Below are positions 42,141-53,365 of a DNA stretch of 64,000 bases, piece by piece. Under the pieces are notes generated by a model. That model had not been told where the DNA came from and ran no database searches. It saw nothing but the letters and a program-made list of their open reading frames with translations. Source of the stretch: Alphaproteobacteria bacterium. Its GTDB lineage: Bacteria; Pseudomonadota; Alphaproteobacteria; Bin95. Both the position numbers and the translations under genes were made by a program. Each line of letters starts with the position of its first letter. Positions within the stretch are counted from its first letter, which is position 1. Where the stretch lies: the NCBI GenBank assembly GCA_022827685.1, contig JAJEIH010000049.1:81206-145205 (forward strand), in the 5' to 3' direction.

Positions 42141-44044
42141 CACGCGGCTCTCGGCTCGACGAACATCCGCCCGCGCATCTCCATGTGGAGCGCATGGCAG
42201 AACCACTGGCAGTAGAACCAGTGGACCCCCGGGCGGTCGGCGGTGAAGGTGACCGAGGCCGTCGCCTGCGGCGCGATCTCGAAGGCGATGCCGTAATTCG
42301 ACAGGCAGAAGCCGTGGGTCACGTCGTCCACATCGTCGAGATTGGTGATGTAGATCGTCACCTCGTCGCCCTGCCGGACCGTGAACTTCTCCATCGAGAA
42401 CTCGGGCGCGACCGAATACATGTAGATGCGCACCTTGTTGCCGTCGCGGATCGGCTCCTCGGCGCCGTCCTCCAGATCGACGCCGTCCGCCGCCGCCTGC
42501 CTGACGGCGTCGGAGAAGATCGGGTCGTCCCGGTCCCATATGGTCTTCGGGTTCACGATGTCCCGGCGCACGATGATGCAGTCATGCGGCTCGGCGAAGG
42601 TCGCCCCGTCATGGACCACCTTCATCTCGTCCGACGAGATGTCGATGAGCTGCTCGTTCTCGGGCTTCAGCGGCCCGACATTGATGAAGCGGTCCTTGGA
42701 GAACTTGTTCATCGAAACGAGCCACTTGCCGTCCGCCTCGGCCGTCTCGCCCATCGTGGTGTGGTTGTGTCCGGGCTGGTACTGGACATCGACCTTGGAG
42801 ATGATCGGGTCCACGTCCTCGCCCGCATAGGCGCGCACGGCCTTTTCCAGGTCCCACTTCACCACCTGGCTGTCGAGGAAGAGCGTGGTGAAGGCGCCGC
42901 CCTTGCCGTCGAAGGCGGTGTGGAGCGGCCCCAGGCCCAGCTGCGGCTCGGCGACGATGCAGGACCGCGGATCGGCGTTCTCGGAGAACAGCGCATCCAC
43001 CTTCGTCACGTCGATGACCGAGACCGTGGGCGAGAGCTTGCCGTTGATGACGACATGGCGCTTGTCCGGGGCGGTGTTGCAGCCGTGCGGGCTGTTGGGA
43101 ATCGGCACGTAGCGCGTGTATTTCGAGCCCTTGCGCCCGTCGAGCACGCGCACCCCGTTCAGCACCTGCCCGTCGCCGGCCGCCACGCCCGCCTCGATGG
43201 CCTTGATGTCGAAGATGACGCAGTGGTCGGTCTCGCTCTCGGTCATTTCGGCCAGCGTCATCCCCATCTCGGAGTTGTAGCTGGTGGCGAAGGCGTATTT
43301 GCCCTGGTAGTCGGCGTCGCAATTGTCGAGATTGCCGGAGACCATCACCTGCCAGGAGACCGTCATCGTGTCGCCGTCTATGGCGGTGAAGATGTTGACG
43401 TAGTCCTCCGGGCTGTCGAGGATCTTGCCGTCATTGACGAGCGGCGTCTCGTGCTCGCCATTGGCGAAGACATAGCCTGTGCGCGGGTATTTCTGCGGGC
43501 GCAGGCCGTGGATGTCCGCCGCGTTCGGGATCTCGATGACCTTGTCGCACTTCATGATGTCGCAGCGCACCCGCGCGACCCGCGTGTTGGCCTTGTCGTT
43601 CATGAACAGGTAGCGGCCGTCATAGGTGCCGTCGGTGAACGACATATGCGGGTGGTGGAGGTCGCCATTGTCGTAGGTGAGGCGGCCCCTGGCGGCGAGG
43701 AACGCCTTGGTTTCCGGCAGGAGGCCCTCGGTCAGCACCTTGAGGCTCTCATTGGTCTGGCCCCAGCCCGACGCCGAGCAGCGGTTGAAGACCGGCACGC
43801 GCATCAGCTCGCGCATGGACGGGATGCCCAGAATGCGCAGCTCGCCCGTCTGGCCGGACGACCAGAAGCCGTAATAGTCGTCGAGCTGGCCGGGCGCGAG
43901 CGCGTGGCTGCCCGCGGCGGCGTGTGCGCGCGGCGGGTTTGCGACGCCCGCAGCGGCCGTCGCCGCCGCCGCCACCGCCCCGCTTGCGGTCGCCCGCATG
44001 AGGCCGCGCCGGGTGACGCGGAGTTTATTCGCTTTGCCTGTCAT
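42140..44044 (-). CDS. nosZ: Nitrous oxide reductase (TAT-dependent, clade I type)
   Basis: 634 residues. A twin-arginine signal ([14 protein letters not shown]) directs folded export. All seven expected CuZ histidine sites are present: [42 protein letters not shown] and AEPHDC. The C-terminal cupredoxin domain keeps the CuA ligands in [13 protein letters not shown] and [13 protein letters not shown]. It reduces N2O to N2 in the periplasm, the last step of denitrification. The ATG overlaps the nosR stop, with GGAAGGGAGG upstream. Confidence 0.96.
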   Translation of the reverse strand: MTGKANKLRVTRRGLMRATASGAVAAAATAAAGVANPPRAHAAAGSHALAPGQLDDYYGFWSSGQTGELRILGIPSMRELMRVPVFNRCSASGWGQTNESLKVLTEGLLPETKAFLAARGRLTYDNGDLHHPHMSFTDGTYDGRYLFMNDKANTRVARVRCDIMKCDKVIEIPNAADIHGLRPQKYPRTGYVFANGEHETPLVNDGKILDSPEDYVNIFTAIDGDTMTVSWQVMVSGNLDNCDADYQGKYAFATSYNSEMGMTLAEMTESETDHCVIFDIKAIEAGVAAGDGQVLNGVRVLDGRKGSKYTRYVPIPNSPHGCNTAPDKRHVVINGKLSPTVSVIDVTKVDALFSENADPRSCIVAEPQLGLGPLHTAFDGKGGAFTTLFLDSQVVKWDLEKAVRAYAGEDVDPIISKVDVQYQPGHNHTTMGETAEADGKWLVSMNKFSKDRFINVGPLKPENEQLIDISSDEMKVVHDGATFAEPHDCIIVRRDIVNPKTIWDRDDPIFSDAVRQAAADGVDLEDGAEEPIRDGNKVRIYMYSVAPEFSMEKFTVRQGDEVTIYITNLDDVDDVTHGFCLSNYGIAFEIAPQATASVTFTADRPGVHWFYCQWFCHALHMEMRGRMFVEPRAA

Positions 44045-46206
44045 GGACTTCCCTCCTTCCGGGATGTGGGTGGATTGGGCGCCCCGGCGAGCGCGGCGCT
44101 GAGCGCGCCGGCGCTGCGGGCGAGGCGTTCCCGGCTCCGTTGCCGCTTGATGCAGACCGGGCATTTGGCCGTGGACTGGTAGAGCACCTGGCAGTGCAGG
44201 CAGTTCACGCATTCGTTCGGGTTGATCTCGCCCGTCGGGTGGATGGCCTGGACGGGGCACTCGTTCGCGCAGAGCTGGCAGGGATGGCCGCACTCGTGGT
44301 AGCGCCGCAGCCAGGCGAACATGCGGACCCGCGCGGGGATCGCGAGCGCGGCGCCGAGCGGGCAGAGATAGCGGCAGAAGAAACGCTCGACGAAGAGCCC
44401 GGCGGCCAGCAGCGAAACGGCGAACAGCACGAACGGCCATTCGCGGGCGAATTTCAGCACGATGGCGGTCTTGAACGGCTCGACCTCGGCGAAGGTCTCG
44501 GCCAGCGGAATCGAGGCGAGCGAGATGCCGAACAGGCCGAGGAACAGCACATACTTCACCGGCCAGAGCCGTTCGTGCAGGCCCCAGGGAAGCTCCCATT
44601 GCGGCACGCGGAGCGCGCGCGCCGCCTTGTTGGTGAGTTCCTGCAGGGCGCCGAAGGGGCACAGCCAGCCGCAATAGGCGCCCCGCCCCCAGAAGATCAG
44701 CGCCGCCGCCACCGAGAACCAGAGGATGAAGACCAGCGGGTCGAGCAGGAACGCATCCCAGGCGAAGCCCGTGCGCAGGCTGCCGAACAGCGCCATCAGG
44801 TTCACGACCGAAAGCTGGGCGTTGGCATACCAGCCGAGGAAGAAGAGCGTGGCCGTGAGGAATCCCATGCGCAGCCAGAAATAGAGCCGCGCATTCCTCG
44901 TCACCTGGCGCTGGAAGAAGAAGATCGCGGTCAGCATCGCGAGCATGGCGGCGAGCCCGGCGATCTCGAACCGGCGGTCGTGCCAGACCCGCTGCCATAG
45001 CGCCGCCTTGGCCTCCGCCTCGCCGGCTTCTGCCGCCGTCGGCGCGACGGGCGGCAGCAGGTAGCGCTCGGGCAGGCGGTAGCCGAGATCGAAGGTCAGG
45101 AACCGCTTGTCCACGGCGCCGACGGCGCGCTGGACCAGCAGTTGCAGCCGCCAGGGCTCGCCCGGCCGGAACGCCGCATCCGCGGGAATCCGGAAGAGGT
45201 CGAGTTCGGTGAAGGCGGGGGCGCCCCCGGCGGCGATTTCGCCGAGCCGCTTGTGGTCGCGGTCGAAGAAGCGGATCGACCGGTCGCCCTGGATGAGCTG
45301 GATGCGGTCGAAGATGCCGCCGCGCACATAGCCCGAGCCCTTGAAGGAGTAGCGCCCCCGGCCCGCGACCAGGAGGGCGTGGCCGTCCTCGCCGATCCAT
45401 TCGACGAGATTGGCGTATTCGGCCTCGCCGAGCAGGCTGAGCCCGATGGACGGCACGCTGGCGAGCGCCGCGCGCAGGTCGATGAAGGTCTCTTCAGGCG
45501 CGCCCCGTTCCGGGCGTGCGATGGCCTTGGGGTCGCCGGTCGCCTCGAAGGCCGCATTGACCTGGGAGACGTCGAGCGCGAGCGCCCTCACCGAACCGTC
45601 CCCGGCGAGCACGGCCCAGTCGAGCGCCTCGCGTTTCCCCCGGTCCACCTCGCGGGCCGGGCCGGCGGCCGCCTCGGGCGCGAGGCCGCCGAGACCCAGC
45701 GCCCGCGCCACCTTGAGGCCGGCGCGGATGACCGAGTCGTCGATCACCATCACCGTCACGGTCGCGCCCGAGATGATGTCGAGATCGTGCGCCGAGCCGC
45801 CTTCAACCGCCTCGAGTTTCAGGTCGATGCCGGCATAGGACTCGGTCAGCCGCCGCATTTTCGCGTCCGGTATGCCGATCAGCACGATGGGCTCGGAATG
45901 CTCGACGAGCCTGACCCCGGTGAGCACCGCATCGGGCGAAATCGCGGCGACGACATGGATGGGCTTGCCGGAATAGCCGGTCGTGCCGACGAAATCCGAT
46001 GTGAGGAAGGCCCAGCCTGCGGTTTCGCCGCCTTTCAGGACCGGGGCGACAGGAAGATCGGCCCGCAACGGCCCGTAGCCGGTCGCCCCGGGAACCAGGG
46101 TTTCGGGTGACAGCGCCGCGAGGAATCGGGTCAGGTCGGAGGCCCATGCGGCATGCGGCGAAACCCACAGCCACAGAAGCAGGCCGACGATGAACCCGCG
46201 GGTCAC
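44041..46206 (-). CDS. nosR: NosR, membrane flavoprotein/FeS regulator of N2O respiration
   Basis: 721 residues from a GTG eight bases after GGAGG. A signal peptide is followed by a periplasmic FMN-binding domain ([13 protein letters not shown] near residue 150, the flavinylation site type modified by NosX) and about six membrane helices. Two CxxxCP motifs ([26 protein letters not shown]) and a C-terminal pair of [4Fe-4S] sites ([16 protein letters not shown]) complete it. It is needed for nosZ expression and electron flow to NosZ. It is the first gene of the operon, under an FNR/DNR-type site. Confidence 0.95.
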   Translation of the reverse strand: MTRGFIVGLLLWLWVSPHAAWASDLTRFLAALSPETLVPGATGYGPLRADLPVAPVLKGGETAGWAFLTSDFVGTTGYSGKPIHVVAAISPDAVLTGVRLVEHSEPIVLIGIPDAKMRRLTESYAGIDLKLEAVEGGSAHDLDIISGATVTVMVIDDSVIRAGLKVARALGLGGLAPEAAAGPAREVDRGKREALDWAVLAGDGSVRALALDVSQVNAAFEATGDPKAIARPERGAPEETFIDLRAALASVPSIGLSLLGEAEYANLVEWIGEDGHALLVAGRGRYSFKGSGYVRGGIFDRIQLIQGDRSIRFFDRDHKRLGEIAAGGAPAFTELDLFRIPADAAFRPGEPWRLQLLVQRAVGAVDKRFLTFDLGYRLPERYLLPPVAPTAAEAGEAEAKAALWQRVWHDRRFEIAGLAAMLAMLTAIFFFQRQVTRNARLYFWLRMGFLTATLFFLGWYANAQLSVVNLMALFGSLRTGFAWDAFLLDPLVFILWFSVAAALIFWGRGAYCGWLCPFGALQELTNKAARALRVPQWELPWGLHERLWPVKYVLFLGLFGISLASIPLAETFAEVEPFKTAIVLKFAREWPFVLFAVSLLAAGLFVERFFCRYLCPLGAALAIPARVRMFAWLRRYHECGHPCQLCANECPVQAIHPTGEINPNECVNCLHCQVLYQSTAKCPVCIKRQRSRERLARSAGALSAALAGAPNPPTSRKEGSP

Positions 46207-46262
46207 TGCGCTTACCTCCGTGCTTCGGGCCGGCAAGGTAGCGAATTCGGCCCCGCCGCTCC

Positions 46263-46276
46263 TTGACGGGCGTCAA
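46263..46276. promoter_or_regulatory. Perfect FNR/DNR-type operator upstream of nosR
   Basis: TTGAC-GGGC-GTCAA is a perfect match to the Crp/Fnr-family palindrome used by FNR, DNR and NnrR. If the centre sits at -41.5, transcription of nosR would begin near 46228, with TACCTT at 46241-46236 as the -10 element. It lies between nosR and the divergent Crp/Fnr gene at 46387, so that regulator is the obvious candidate to bind it. Confidence 0.8.
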
Positions 46277-46386
46277 GCCGAAGGTGCTGCGGAACGCCGC
46301 GAGCGACTTCTTGCAGGGCCGCGCCCGGCAATGTAACCCTCGCGCAATTCCGCCGGACCGTATTCCCGGCCGGATGGAGGCGAGCG

Positions 46387-47079
46387 ATGGGCGTCGGCGG
46401 CGCGGACCTGGAGACAATCGGGCAGTTTCCCCTGTTCCAGGGACTCGCGCCGGATGCGCTCCACTCGCTGGTGCGGGGCGCGGAGGTCCGGGACTGCGCC
46501 AAGCGCACGGTCATCTTCGAGCAGGGAGAGCCGGTCACCCATTTTTTCGGCGTGCTGTCCGGGTGGGTGAAGCTGTTTCGCCTGCGCCCGGACGGCTCTG
46601 AAGTGATTATCGAGGTCTTCGGACCCGGCGAATCCTTCGCCGAGGGCGCGATCGGCATGCCGGAAGGCTATCCGGTCTCCGGCGAAATGGTCGAGGCCGG
46701 ACGGCTGCTCGCGGTGCCGGTCGCGGACTATGTGGAGCGGTTGCGGGAAGAACCGGAGCTGGTTGTCAGGACCTTCGCCTCGCTCGCGGTGAACCTGAAG
46801 CGGCTGGTCTCGCGGATCGAGACCGGCAGCAGCCTCAACTCCTCGCAGCGCGTGGGCGCTTTCCTGTTGAATTTCTGCCCGCCGCCCAGGCCCGGCGCCA
46901 CCGCCGCCGATGTGCGCCTGCCCTATGACAAGAAGCTGATCGCCAACCGGCTGGGCATGAAGCCCGAGACCTTTTCACGGGCGCTGGCTAACCTCAGGAA
47001 GCACGGGGTGACGGTCCGGGGCGGCAATGCGCATATCGCCGACCTTGTCCATCTCCGCCGGCATGTCTCGTCCGAATAG
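46387..47079 (+). CDS. Crp/Fnr-family regulator, probably DNR/NnrR-like
   Basis: 230 residues with GGAGG six bases before the ATG. The N-terminal cyclic-nucleotide-fold domain (QFPLFQGLAPDALHSLV to about residue 130) is followed by a Crp-type helix-turn-helix: LPYDKKLIANRLGMKPETFSRALANLRKHG, where the recognition helix keeps the E-x-x-S-R pattern that reads TTGA half-sites. The FNR [4Fe-4S] cysteines are absent (only RDCAKR and NFCPPP), so it is more like haem/NO-sensing DNR. It is divergent from nosR across a perfect matching operator. Confidence 0.88.
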   Translation: MGVGGADLETIGQFPLFQGLAPDALHSLVRGAEVRDCAKRTVIFEQGEPVTHFFGVLSGWVKLFRLRPDGSEVIIEVFGPGESFAEGAIGMPEGYPVSGEMVEAGRLLAVPVADYVERLREEPELVVRTFASLAVNLKRLVSRIETGSSLNSSQRVGAFLLNFCPPPRPGATAADVRLPYDKKLIANRLGMKPETFSRALANLRKHGVTVRGGNAHIADLVHLRRHVSSE

Positions 47080-47121
47080 CCGGACCGAGCGCCCGACCCG
47101 AACCAACGAAGGAGCCGCCCC

Positions 47122-48351
47122 TTGCCTGCCGCCATAGATTACGACGCCCTGCTCGCTCCCGGCCTGCCGCCGCCGGCCCCGCGCTGGAACGGGTTCGCGC
47201 CCTACAATTTCATCGGCGGCAATGTCGATGCAGCGAGCATGCCGGTCGAGGACATGATTGCCGCGACCGCCTCGGCGCTCCGCCGGGAAGGGGCGACGCT
47301 GGCGACCTACGGGCTGGACAGCGGGCCGCTCGGCTACCGGCCGCTGCGGGAGTTCGTGGCCGCCAAGCTCCGCAAACGCAGCGGCCTCTCGGTCTCGCCC
47401 GACAATGTCCTCATCACCTCGGGCTCGAACCAGGGGCTGGACCTCGTCAACGAGATCTTCCTCCGTCCCGGCGATACGGTGCTGGTCGAGCAGTTCAGCT
47501 ACGGCAGCGCGCTCGCCCGCCTGCGCAAGCTCGGCGTCAGGCCGGTGGGCATTCCTCTGGACGATGACGGCATGCGCATGGACCTGCTTGCCGAAAAGCT
47601 GGCCGCGCTCGCCTCGGAGGGCGTGAAACCGAAATTCATCTATGTCATCCCGACGATCCAGAATCCCGGCGGCAGCATCATGCCCGAGGCGCGGCGGGCG
47701 GAGCTGCTGCGCCTTTCGGCGGAATACGGCGTGCCCGTCTTCGAGGACGAGTGCTACGCCGACCTGCTGTGGACCGGCGAACGCCCGCCCGCCATCGCGG
47801 CGATGGACGAGGGCAACCGGGTGATCCATTGCGGGTCGTTCTCGAAGACCATCGCGCCGGCGCTGCGGGTCGGATACATCCACGCCGAACCCGCCCTCAT
47901 CGCCCGTATGGTCGCCTGCAAGACCGACGGCGGCACCGGCGCGCTCGAGCAGCTGATGCTGGCGGAGTACTGCCGGACCCGCTTCGATACCCATGTCGAT
48001 CATGTAACGGGGCTGCTCAAGGAGAAGCTCGACGCCATGACCGGGGCGCTGGAGGAGCATTTCGGCACCGCGGCGGAGTTCGTGCCGCCGGAGGGCGGCA
48101 TCTTCCTGTGGATTTCCCTGCCCGACGCGGTGGACGCGATGAAACTGGCCGCGGCCTCGGCCGCCGCCGGCATCGCCATCAATCCCGGCCCGGAATGGTC
48201 CGCCGACGCAGAGCCCGCCCGCTCGCGCATCCGGCTCTGTTTCGGCAACCCGACCGTGGAGGAGATCCGCGGCGGCGTCAGGAAACTCGCCGAGATCTGC
48301 CACCGCGAGTTCGGGATTCCGCTCCGGAGCGGCAATATCGAGCGCGCCTGA
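47122..48351 (+). CDS. PLP-dependent aminotransferase (2-aminoadipate/aromatic type, fold I)
   Basis: 409 residues from a TTG with AAGGAG eight bases upstream, which decides the start. FIGGNVDAASMPVEDM, ITSGSNQGLDLVNEIFLRPGD, IPTIQNPGGSIMPEARR and HCGSFSKTIAPALRVGYIH (PLP-binding lysine near residue 245) are MocR-aminotransferase/LysN-type motifs, but no N-terminal GntR helix-turn-helix is present. It transaminates an amino acid to a 2-oxo acid. The substrate is unknown. Confidence 0.9.
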   Translation: MPAAIDYDALLAPGLPPPAPRWNGFAPYNFIGGNVDAASMPVEDMIAATASALRREGATLATYGLDSGPLGYRPLREFVAAKLRKRSGLSVSPDNVLITSGSNQGLDLVNEIFLRPGDTVLVEQFSYGSALARLRKLGVRPVGIPLDDDGMRMDLLAEKLAALASEGVKPKFIYVIPTIQNPGGSIMPEARRAELLRLSAEYGVPVFEDECYADLLWTGERPPAIAAMDEGNRVIHCGSFSKTIAPALRVGYIHAEPALIARMVACKTDGGTGALEQLMLAEYCRTRFDTHVDHVTGLLKEKLDAMTGALEEHFGTAAEFVPPEGGIFLWISLPDAVDAMKLAAASAAAGIAINPGPEWSADAEPARSRIRLCFGNPTVEEIRGGVRKLAEICHREFGIPLRSGNIERA

Positions 48352-48370
48352 CCTCGGCCCGGCCGCGCCT

Positions 48371-49471
48371 TCAGGGCCGGCCGGAGCCGCCTTCGAGGGA
48401 GAGCACGCGCGCGGCGAGGCGGCGCAGCTGAGTCGCGACGCGGCCCATGCGCGCGAGATGCGCCTGGGCGGCGAGATAGACGGATTTGGGCCGCGCCGGA
48501 TAGCCGACCCAGACCTGGCCCGCCGGCACCGACTTCCAGACCGCCGCCGCACCCCCGACCACCGCGTCGTCGCCGATCTCGATATGGTCGGCAAGCATGG
48601 CGGCGCCCCCCAGCACCACCCGGTCGCCGATCCGCGTGCTGCCGGCGATGCCGGTGTTGCCGGAGATCAGGCAGTCCTCGCCGATGGTGATGTTGTGGGC
48701 GATCTGGCAGAGATTGTCGATCTTGGTGCGCGCGCCGATGCGGGTGGCCCCGATATTGGAGCGGTCTATGCAGCTGTTGGCGCCGACCTCCACATCGTCG
48801 CCGAGCTCGACCCGGCCGAGCGAGCCGATGCGCCGGACGCGCTCATTGACCACCCCGTGATAGTCCCCGGAGCGCCGCGCCACCTCGAAGGAGGCCGGCC
48901 CGTGTGTCACATAGCTGAAGCCGTCCGCGCCTATGACCGCGCCGGCCTGCAGGATGACGCGCGCGCCGAGCACCACCCCTTCGCCGATGCGCGCGCCTGC
49001 ATGGATCAGGCAGTCGGGCCCGATGCGCGCGCCCGCCCCGACCGAGGCGTGGGCAAGGATGCGCGCGCCCGCGCCGATTTCCGCCCCCGGCCCGACCGAC
49101 ACGAACGGGCCGAGCGAAACGCCCGCGCCCAGCACCGCGTCCCCGGCGACATCCGCCGTCGGATGCACGCCCGGCGGCGCATACGGCCCCGGCTCGAACA
49201 AGGCCACCAGCCCGGCCAGCGCATAGCGCGGCGCTTCCACCTCGACCCAGGCGTCAAGCGCGCCCTCGGGCGGCGCCGCCCCTTCCGGCAGCACGGCGGC
49301 GCGGACAGGCGACTCCGCCAGCATGCCGGCATGGCGTGCCTCCATCAGGAAGATGAGGTCGTCCGCCCGGCGCGCCTCGACGGGATGCACGAGGCGCCCG
49401 ACCGTGACCCCGCCATCGCCGTGCAAGCGCCCTTCGGTCGCGGCGGCGACCGCTTCGAGCGCAACGGCCAT
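48371..49471 (-). CDS. lpxD: UDP-3-O-acylglucosamine N-acyltransferase LpxD
   Basis: 366 residues. The N-terminal uridine-binding domain (about 1-95) is followed by left-handed beta-helix hexapeptide repeats. [35 protein letters not shown] contains the catalytic His in QIAHN. It adds the N-linked acyl chain in lipid A synthesis. It is outside the usual bamA-lpxD-fabZ-lpxA cluster, so a second copy elsewhere is possible. Its ATG shares one base with the stop of the molybdopterin oxidoreductase gene. Confidence 0.9.
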   Translation of the reverse strand: MAVALEAVAAATEGRLHGDGGVTVGRLVHPVEARRADDLIFLMEARHAGMLAESPVRAAVLPEGAAPPEGALDAWVEVEAPRYALAGLVALFEPGPYAPPGVHPTADVAGDAVLGAGVSLGPFVSVGPGAEIGAGARILAHASVGAGARIGPDCLIHAGARIGEGVVLGARVILQAGAVIGADGFSYVTHGPASFEVARRSGDYHGVVNERVRRIGSLGRVELGDDVEVGANSCIDRSNIGATRIGARTKIDNLCQIAHNITIGEDCLISGNTGIAGSTRIGDRVVLGGAAMLADHIEIGDDAVVGGAAAVWKSVPAGQVWVGYPARPKSVYLAAQAHLARMGRVATQLRRLAARVLSLEGGSGRP

Positions 49472-51543
49472 CAGGCGGCGCGCACCCAGACCGCCGTGTC
49501 GTGGAACACGCCGCCGCCGACGGGCGGCGCCGCATCGGCGGAGGTGAGCGCGTTGATGCCGAGCCCCTCCTCGAACGCCTCATGCGGCCAGATGCTCTCC
49601 ACCACCACGACGCCCCGCCTCACGCCGTCGAAATGCCGAGCATGGACGACCACCGACGCCTTGTCGTTGCCGACCCGCGTGCGCCCGCCGTCCGGAATGC
49701 CGAGCGCGTCCGCGTCCTCGGGATGGATCATCACTGTCGGCCGCCCCTCGCGCTGCTGCGAGGTGGGCGTCTCGGTGAAGGAGGAGTTGAGATAGCCGCG
49801 CGCCGGCGAGGTCGCCATGCGGAACGGCTTGTCGTCCGTGGCGTTCTCGATCGCGTCCCAGTGGTCCGGCAGGCTGGGCATGCCGGCCGCATTGTTGTGG
49901 GAACGCGGCGAGAACGCCCCCCAGTCCGGCTTGAAGCGGAACCTGCCGTCCGGCCAGGCGAAGCCGTCCAGGTAGTGCGCGGTGCGGAAGTCCGGCTGGG
50001 CATCGGTCCAGCGCTCCGCCTTCAACTCCTCGAAGCCCGGATAGCCGGAGCGCCGGAGCGTCTCGTCGGCCACCTCGGCCGCGGTCATGGCGTAGCCCGG
50101 ATGGTCCACCCCGAGCCGCTTTGCAAGCGCCGCCGTCACTTCGTGGTTCGACCGGCACTCGCCCGGCGGCTCGACGATCTTCGGCCCGGGGATGACATAG
50201 CTGTGCCCGCCGCCCTGGTAGATGTCGTCATGCTCGAGGAACATGGTCGCCGGCAGCACGAGATCGGCCATTTGCGCCGTCGTGGTCATGAACTGCTCAT
50301 GCACGCAGGCGAACAGGTCCTCGCGCTCGAAGCCGGCGCGGACCAGTAGATGCTCCGGCGCCACCATCATCGGGTTGGTGTTCTGGATCAGCATGGCGGT
50401 CACCGGCGGGCCGCCCTGCAGGTCGGCGGGATTGCCGGTCAGCACCGGGCCGATGCGCGTCTGGTCCAAGAGGCGCACATCCGGGTCGCGCACGTCCAGC
50501 CCCTCGATCAGCGACTTGTCCCAGCCATAGATCGCACCGTTGTTGTGGAAGGCGCCGCCGCCCTCATATTTCCAGGCGCCCGTGACCGCGGCGATGCACG
50601 ACGCGGCGTGCATGTTGACCGCCCCGTTGCGCTGGCGCGAGAAGCCGTATCCGAGCCGGAGATAGGTGCGTTTCGTCCGCCCGATCTCGCCGGCCAGCGC
50701 CTCGATCTCGGCGGCCGGCACGCCCGAGATCGCCTCCGCCCATTCCGGCGTGCGGTCCGCCAGATGCGCTTCCAGCTCCGCCGGCGCGTCGGTCATCGCC
50801 TCCAGATAGGCCCGGTCGGCATGGCCGTCGCGGAACAGCACATGCATGATCGCGCAGGCGAGCGCGCCGTCCGTGCCCGGACGCACGCAGAGGAAGCGGT
50901 CGGCCTGCCTGGCCGTCTCGTTGCGATAGACGTCGATGACGACGATGCGCGCGCCGCGTTCCTTGCGGGCGCGGACCGCGTGGGTCATCACATTCACCTG
51001 GGTGCTGGCGGCGTTGGTGCCCCAGATCACCAGCAGGTCGGCCTTCGCCATTTCGCGCGGGTCGGAGCCGGCGAGCCTGCCGGTGCCGGCGATGAAGCCG
51101 TTCCAGGCGAGCGTCGTGCAGATGGTGGCGTGGAAGCCGGAATAGCGCTTGGCATGGCGGAGGCGGTTGATGCCGTCGCGCTGCACCAGGCCCATCGTTC
51201 CGGCATAATAGTAGGGCCAGACGGTCTCCGGCCCGAGTTTCGCCTCGGCCTCCAGGAACTTCTCGGCGCAGAGGTCGAGAGCGGAGTCCCAGGAAATGCG
51301 CTCGAACCTGCCCGAGCCCTTGGGGCCGGTGCGGACCATCGGGTGGAGCAGCCGGTCCGGATGGTGGATGCGCTCGGCGTAGCGCGCGACCTTGGCGCAG
51401 ACCACGCCGGCGGTATAGTCGTTGTCGCGCGCCCCCCGGACGCGGCCGATGCTGCGGGCGTCGAAGCGTTCGACCTCGAGCGCGCAGGTCGAAGGGCAAT
51501 CGTGCGGGCACGCGCTGAAATGGATGGTCGGGCTTCCGTCCAT
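49471..51543 (-). CDS. Molybdopterin-dependent oxidoreductase (DMSO reductase superfamily)
   Basis: 690 residues. The N-terminal FeS module [11 protein letters not shown]...GVVCAK spaces cysteines as C-x3-C-x3-C and a later Cys, binding one [4Fe-4S] cluster. [36 protein letters not shown] and [10 protein letters not shown] bind the bis-MGD cofactor. [13 protein letters not shown] and the C-terminal [19 protein letters not shown] domain are the usual fourth domain. No Tat signal is seen, so it is cytoplasmic. The substrate is unknown. Confidence 0.9.
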   Translation of the reverse strand: MDGSPTIHFSACPHDCPSTCALEVERFDARSIGRVRGARDNDYTAGVVCAKVARYAERIHHPDRLLHPMVRTGPKGSGRFERISWDSALDLCAEKFLEAEAKLGPETVWPYYYAGTMGLVQRDGINRLRHAKRYSGFHATICTTLAWNGFIAGTGRLAGSDPREMAKADLLVIWGTNAASTQVNVMTHAVRARKERGARIVVIDVYRNETARQADRFLCVRPGTDGALACAIMHVLFRDGHADRAYLEAMTDAPAELEAHLADRTPEWAEAISGVPAAEIEALAGEIGRTKRTYLRLGYGFSRQRNGAVNMHAASCIAAVTGAWKYEGGGAFHNNGAIYGWDKSLIEGLDVRDPDVRLLDQTRIGPVLTGNPADLQGGPPVTAMLIQNTNPMMVAPEHLLVRAGFEREDLFACVHEQFMTTTAQMADLVLPATMFLEHDDIYQGGGHSYVIPGPKIVEPPGECRSNHEVTAALAKRLGVDHPGYAMTAAEVADETLRRSGYPGFEELKAERWTDAQPDFRTAHYLDGFAWPDGRFRFKPDWGAFSPRSHNNAAGMPSLPDHWDAIENATDDKPFRMATSPARGYLNSSFTETPTSQQREGRPTVMIHPEDADALGIPDGGRTRVGNDKASVVVHARHFDGVRRGVVVVESIWPHEAFEEGLGINALTSADAAPPVGGGVFHDTAVWVRAA

Positions 51544-51606
51544 GGGTAGGGCCGCTCCCTGAGGTTGCGGCCGGCGAGTATAGCGAACGGGAGGGGCGTG
51601 CGCGAC

Positions 51607-52536
51607 ATGACGGCACTCAGGGAGATCGCAGGCGGGCTCCGGTTTCCCGAGGGGCCGGTGGCGCTGCCCGGCGGCGACATTCTGGTCTGCGAGATCGCGG
51701 CCGGGCGCATCGCGCGCATCGCCCCGGACGGCGCGCGAACGGTCGCGGCGGAGACGGGCGGCGGCCCCAACGGCGCCGCGCTCGGCCCCGACGGCAGGCT
51801 CTGGGTCTGCAACAATGGCGGCATGGAGTGGTACGACCGCGGCGGCAGGCTCTTCCCGATCGGCTGCGCGCGCGACTATGAAGGCGGATCGATCCAGCGC
51901 ATCGACCTGGAAACCGGCGCGGTCGAAACGGTCTGGCGCGACTGCGGGGGCGAGCCGCTCAAGGGGCCGAACGACCTCGTCTTCGACCGGACGGGCGGCC
52001 TCTGGTTCACCGACAACGGCAAGGAGCGCGGCCGGGTGCGGGACGTGACCGGCCTCTTCTACGCGCCGGCGGACGGCGGGCCGGTCCGCGAGGCCGTCTG
52101 GCCGCTCCACGCGCCGAACGGCGTCGGCCTCTCGCCGGAGGAGGACCGCGTCTATGTGGCGGAGACCGAGACCGCGCGCCTCATCGCCTTCGACCTGGAG
52201 GCGCCGGGCGTCATCGCCGGCTCGGGGGGCAAGACCGTGCGCGGCCATCGCGGGCGCTGCCTCCACGGCGCGCCGGGCCTGCAATTTTTCGACTCGCTCG
52301 CGGTCGAGGCCGACGGCCGCATCTGCGTCGCCACCATCCACAATGGCGGCGTCACCGTCATCCCGCCGGACGGCGGCGCGGCGGAGCATGTGCCGATGCC
52401 GGACCCGGTGACGACCAACATCGCCTTCGGCGGCGAGGGGCTGCGCACCGCCTACATCACCCTCTCCATGTCCGGTCGGCTGGTCTCCCTGCCCTGGGAC
52501 CGCCCCGGCCTGCCCCTCAATTTCCTGAACCGTTAG
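51607..52536 (+). CDS. SMP-30/gluconolactonase/LRE family protein
   Basis: 309 residues; AGGGG is ten bases before the ATG, and a GTG three codons earlier is possible. The six-bladed beta-propeller shows GLRFPEGPVALPGG with the metal-binding Glu (near residue 17), GGGPNGAALGPDGRLWVCNNGG, LKGPNDLVFDRTGGLWFTDNG (metal Asn) and HAPNGVGLSPEEDRVYVAE (metal Asn/Asp region). It probably hydrolyses a sugar lactone or similar ester. It is divergent from the molybdopterin oxidoreductase gene. Confidence 0.88.
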   Translation: MTALREIAGGLRFPEGPVALPGGDILVCEIAAGRIARIAPDGARTVAAETGGGPNGAALGPDGRLWVCNNGGMEWYDRGGRLFPIGCARDYEGGSIQRIDLETGAVETVWRDCGGEPLKGPNDLVFDRTGGLWFTDNGKERGRVRDVTGLFYAPADGGPVREAVWPLHAPNGVGLSPEEDRVYVAETETARLIAFDLEAPGVIAGSGGKTVRGHRGRCLHGAPGLQFFDSLAVEADGRICVATIHNGGVTVIPPDGGAAEHVPMPDPVTTNIAFGGEGLRTAYITLSMSGRLVSLPWDRPGLPLNFLNR

Positions 52537-52542
52537 CCGGGC

Positions 52543-53337
52543 TCAGGCGACCCACCAGCCTGGATGCCGTGTGCGCAGCGCTTCGCGGGCGCGGTCCCGG
52601 GCGGCCCTGTCGGCGAAGGCGGCGAAACAGGTGGCGCCGCTGCCTGACATGCGGGCGAACAGCGCGCCGTCAAGCGTTGAGAGCGCCGCCAGCGTGCCGG
52701 CGATCTCGGGCGCGAGCGATATGGCGGCTTCCGTCAGGTCGTTCGCGCAGCCGGCGAGGTCCGCCACGGTCTCCGGCCAGGGGCGGCTCTCGCGGAAGGG
52801 GCCGCGCCGCGCGCCGAACACGCCGGGCGTCGGCAGGACGACGCCCGGATTGGCGAGCAGCAGAGGCGGCGCGGGCCAGCCCGGCAGGGGTGTGAGCCGC
52901 TCGCCGATGCCGGCCACGGCGCAGGTTGCGCCGGCGAGGCAAACCGGCACATCGGCGCCGAGCCCGGCCGCCAGCGCCGGCAGGTCAGCCTCTACGCCCC
53001 ACAGCCGCGAGAGCAGCCTCAGCGCCGCCGCCGCGTCGGCCGAGCCGCCGCCGATGCCGGCCGCCACCGGCAGGTTCTTCTCCAGCACCAGCCGGGCGCC
53101 CCGCCCCGGCGCCAGCGTGCTTGCCGCCCGCAACACCAGATTGTCCGCCTCGCCTTCCAGCGCGCGCGCGAACGGTCCGACGACCTCCAGGCTGAGACGC
53201 TCGGCGGGCCCGGCGTAAAGCATGTCGGCCGCCTCGGCGAAGGCGACCAGGCTTTCCAGCAGGTGCAGCCCGTCCCCGCGCCGCCCGACGATATGCAGAT
53301 AGAGATTGACCTTTGCCGGCGCCGGCTCGCGCAACAC
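52543..53337 (-). CDS. ispE: 4-diphosphocytidyl-2-C-methyl-D-erythritol kinase
   Basis: 264 residues from a GTG (53337) placed just before [18 protein letters not shown], where family members normally begin; a TTG at 53391 would overlap the upstream gene. [22 protein letters not shown] is the GHMP ATP-binding loop, and [12 protein letters not shown] the C-terminal phosphate loop. It phosphorylates CDP-ME in the non-mevalonate isoprenoid pathway. It follows the TPR lipoprotein gene on the same strand, a pairing common in alphaproteobacteria. Confidence 0.92.
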   Translation of the reverse strand: MLREPAPAKVNLYLHIVGRRGDGLHLLESLVAFAEAADMLYAGPAERLSLEVVGPFARALEGEADNLVLRAASTLAPGRGARLVLEKNLPVAAGIGGGSADAAAALRLLSRLWGVEADLPALAAGLGADVPVCLAGATCAVAGIGERLTPLPGWPAPPLLLANPGVVLPTPGVFGARRGPFRESRPWPETVADLAGCANDLTEAAISLAPEIAGTLAALSTLDGALFARMSGSGATCFAAFADRAARDRAREALRTRHPGWWVA

Positions 53338-53365
53338 GGGACTCAGCCGCTCCGGCGCCCGGCGC

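Noticed and set aside
49471..52536. Molybdopterin oxidoreductase and SMP-30 protein as one novel pathway
   Set aside because: They are divergent with a 63-bp gap and no shared feature beyond position; not enough to propose a system.
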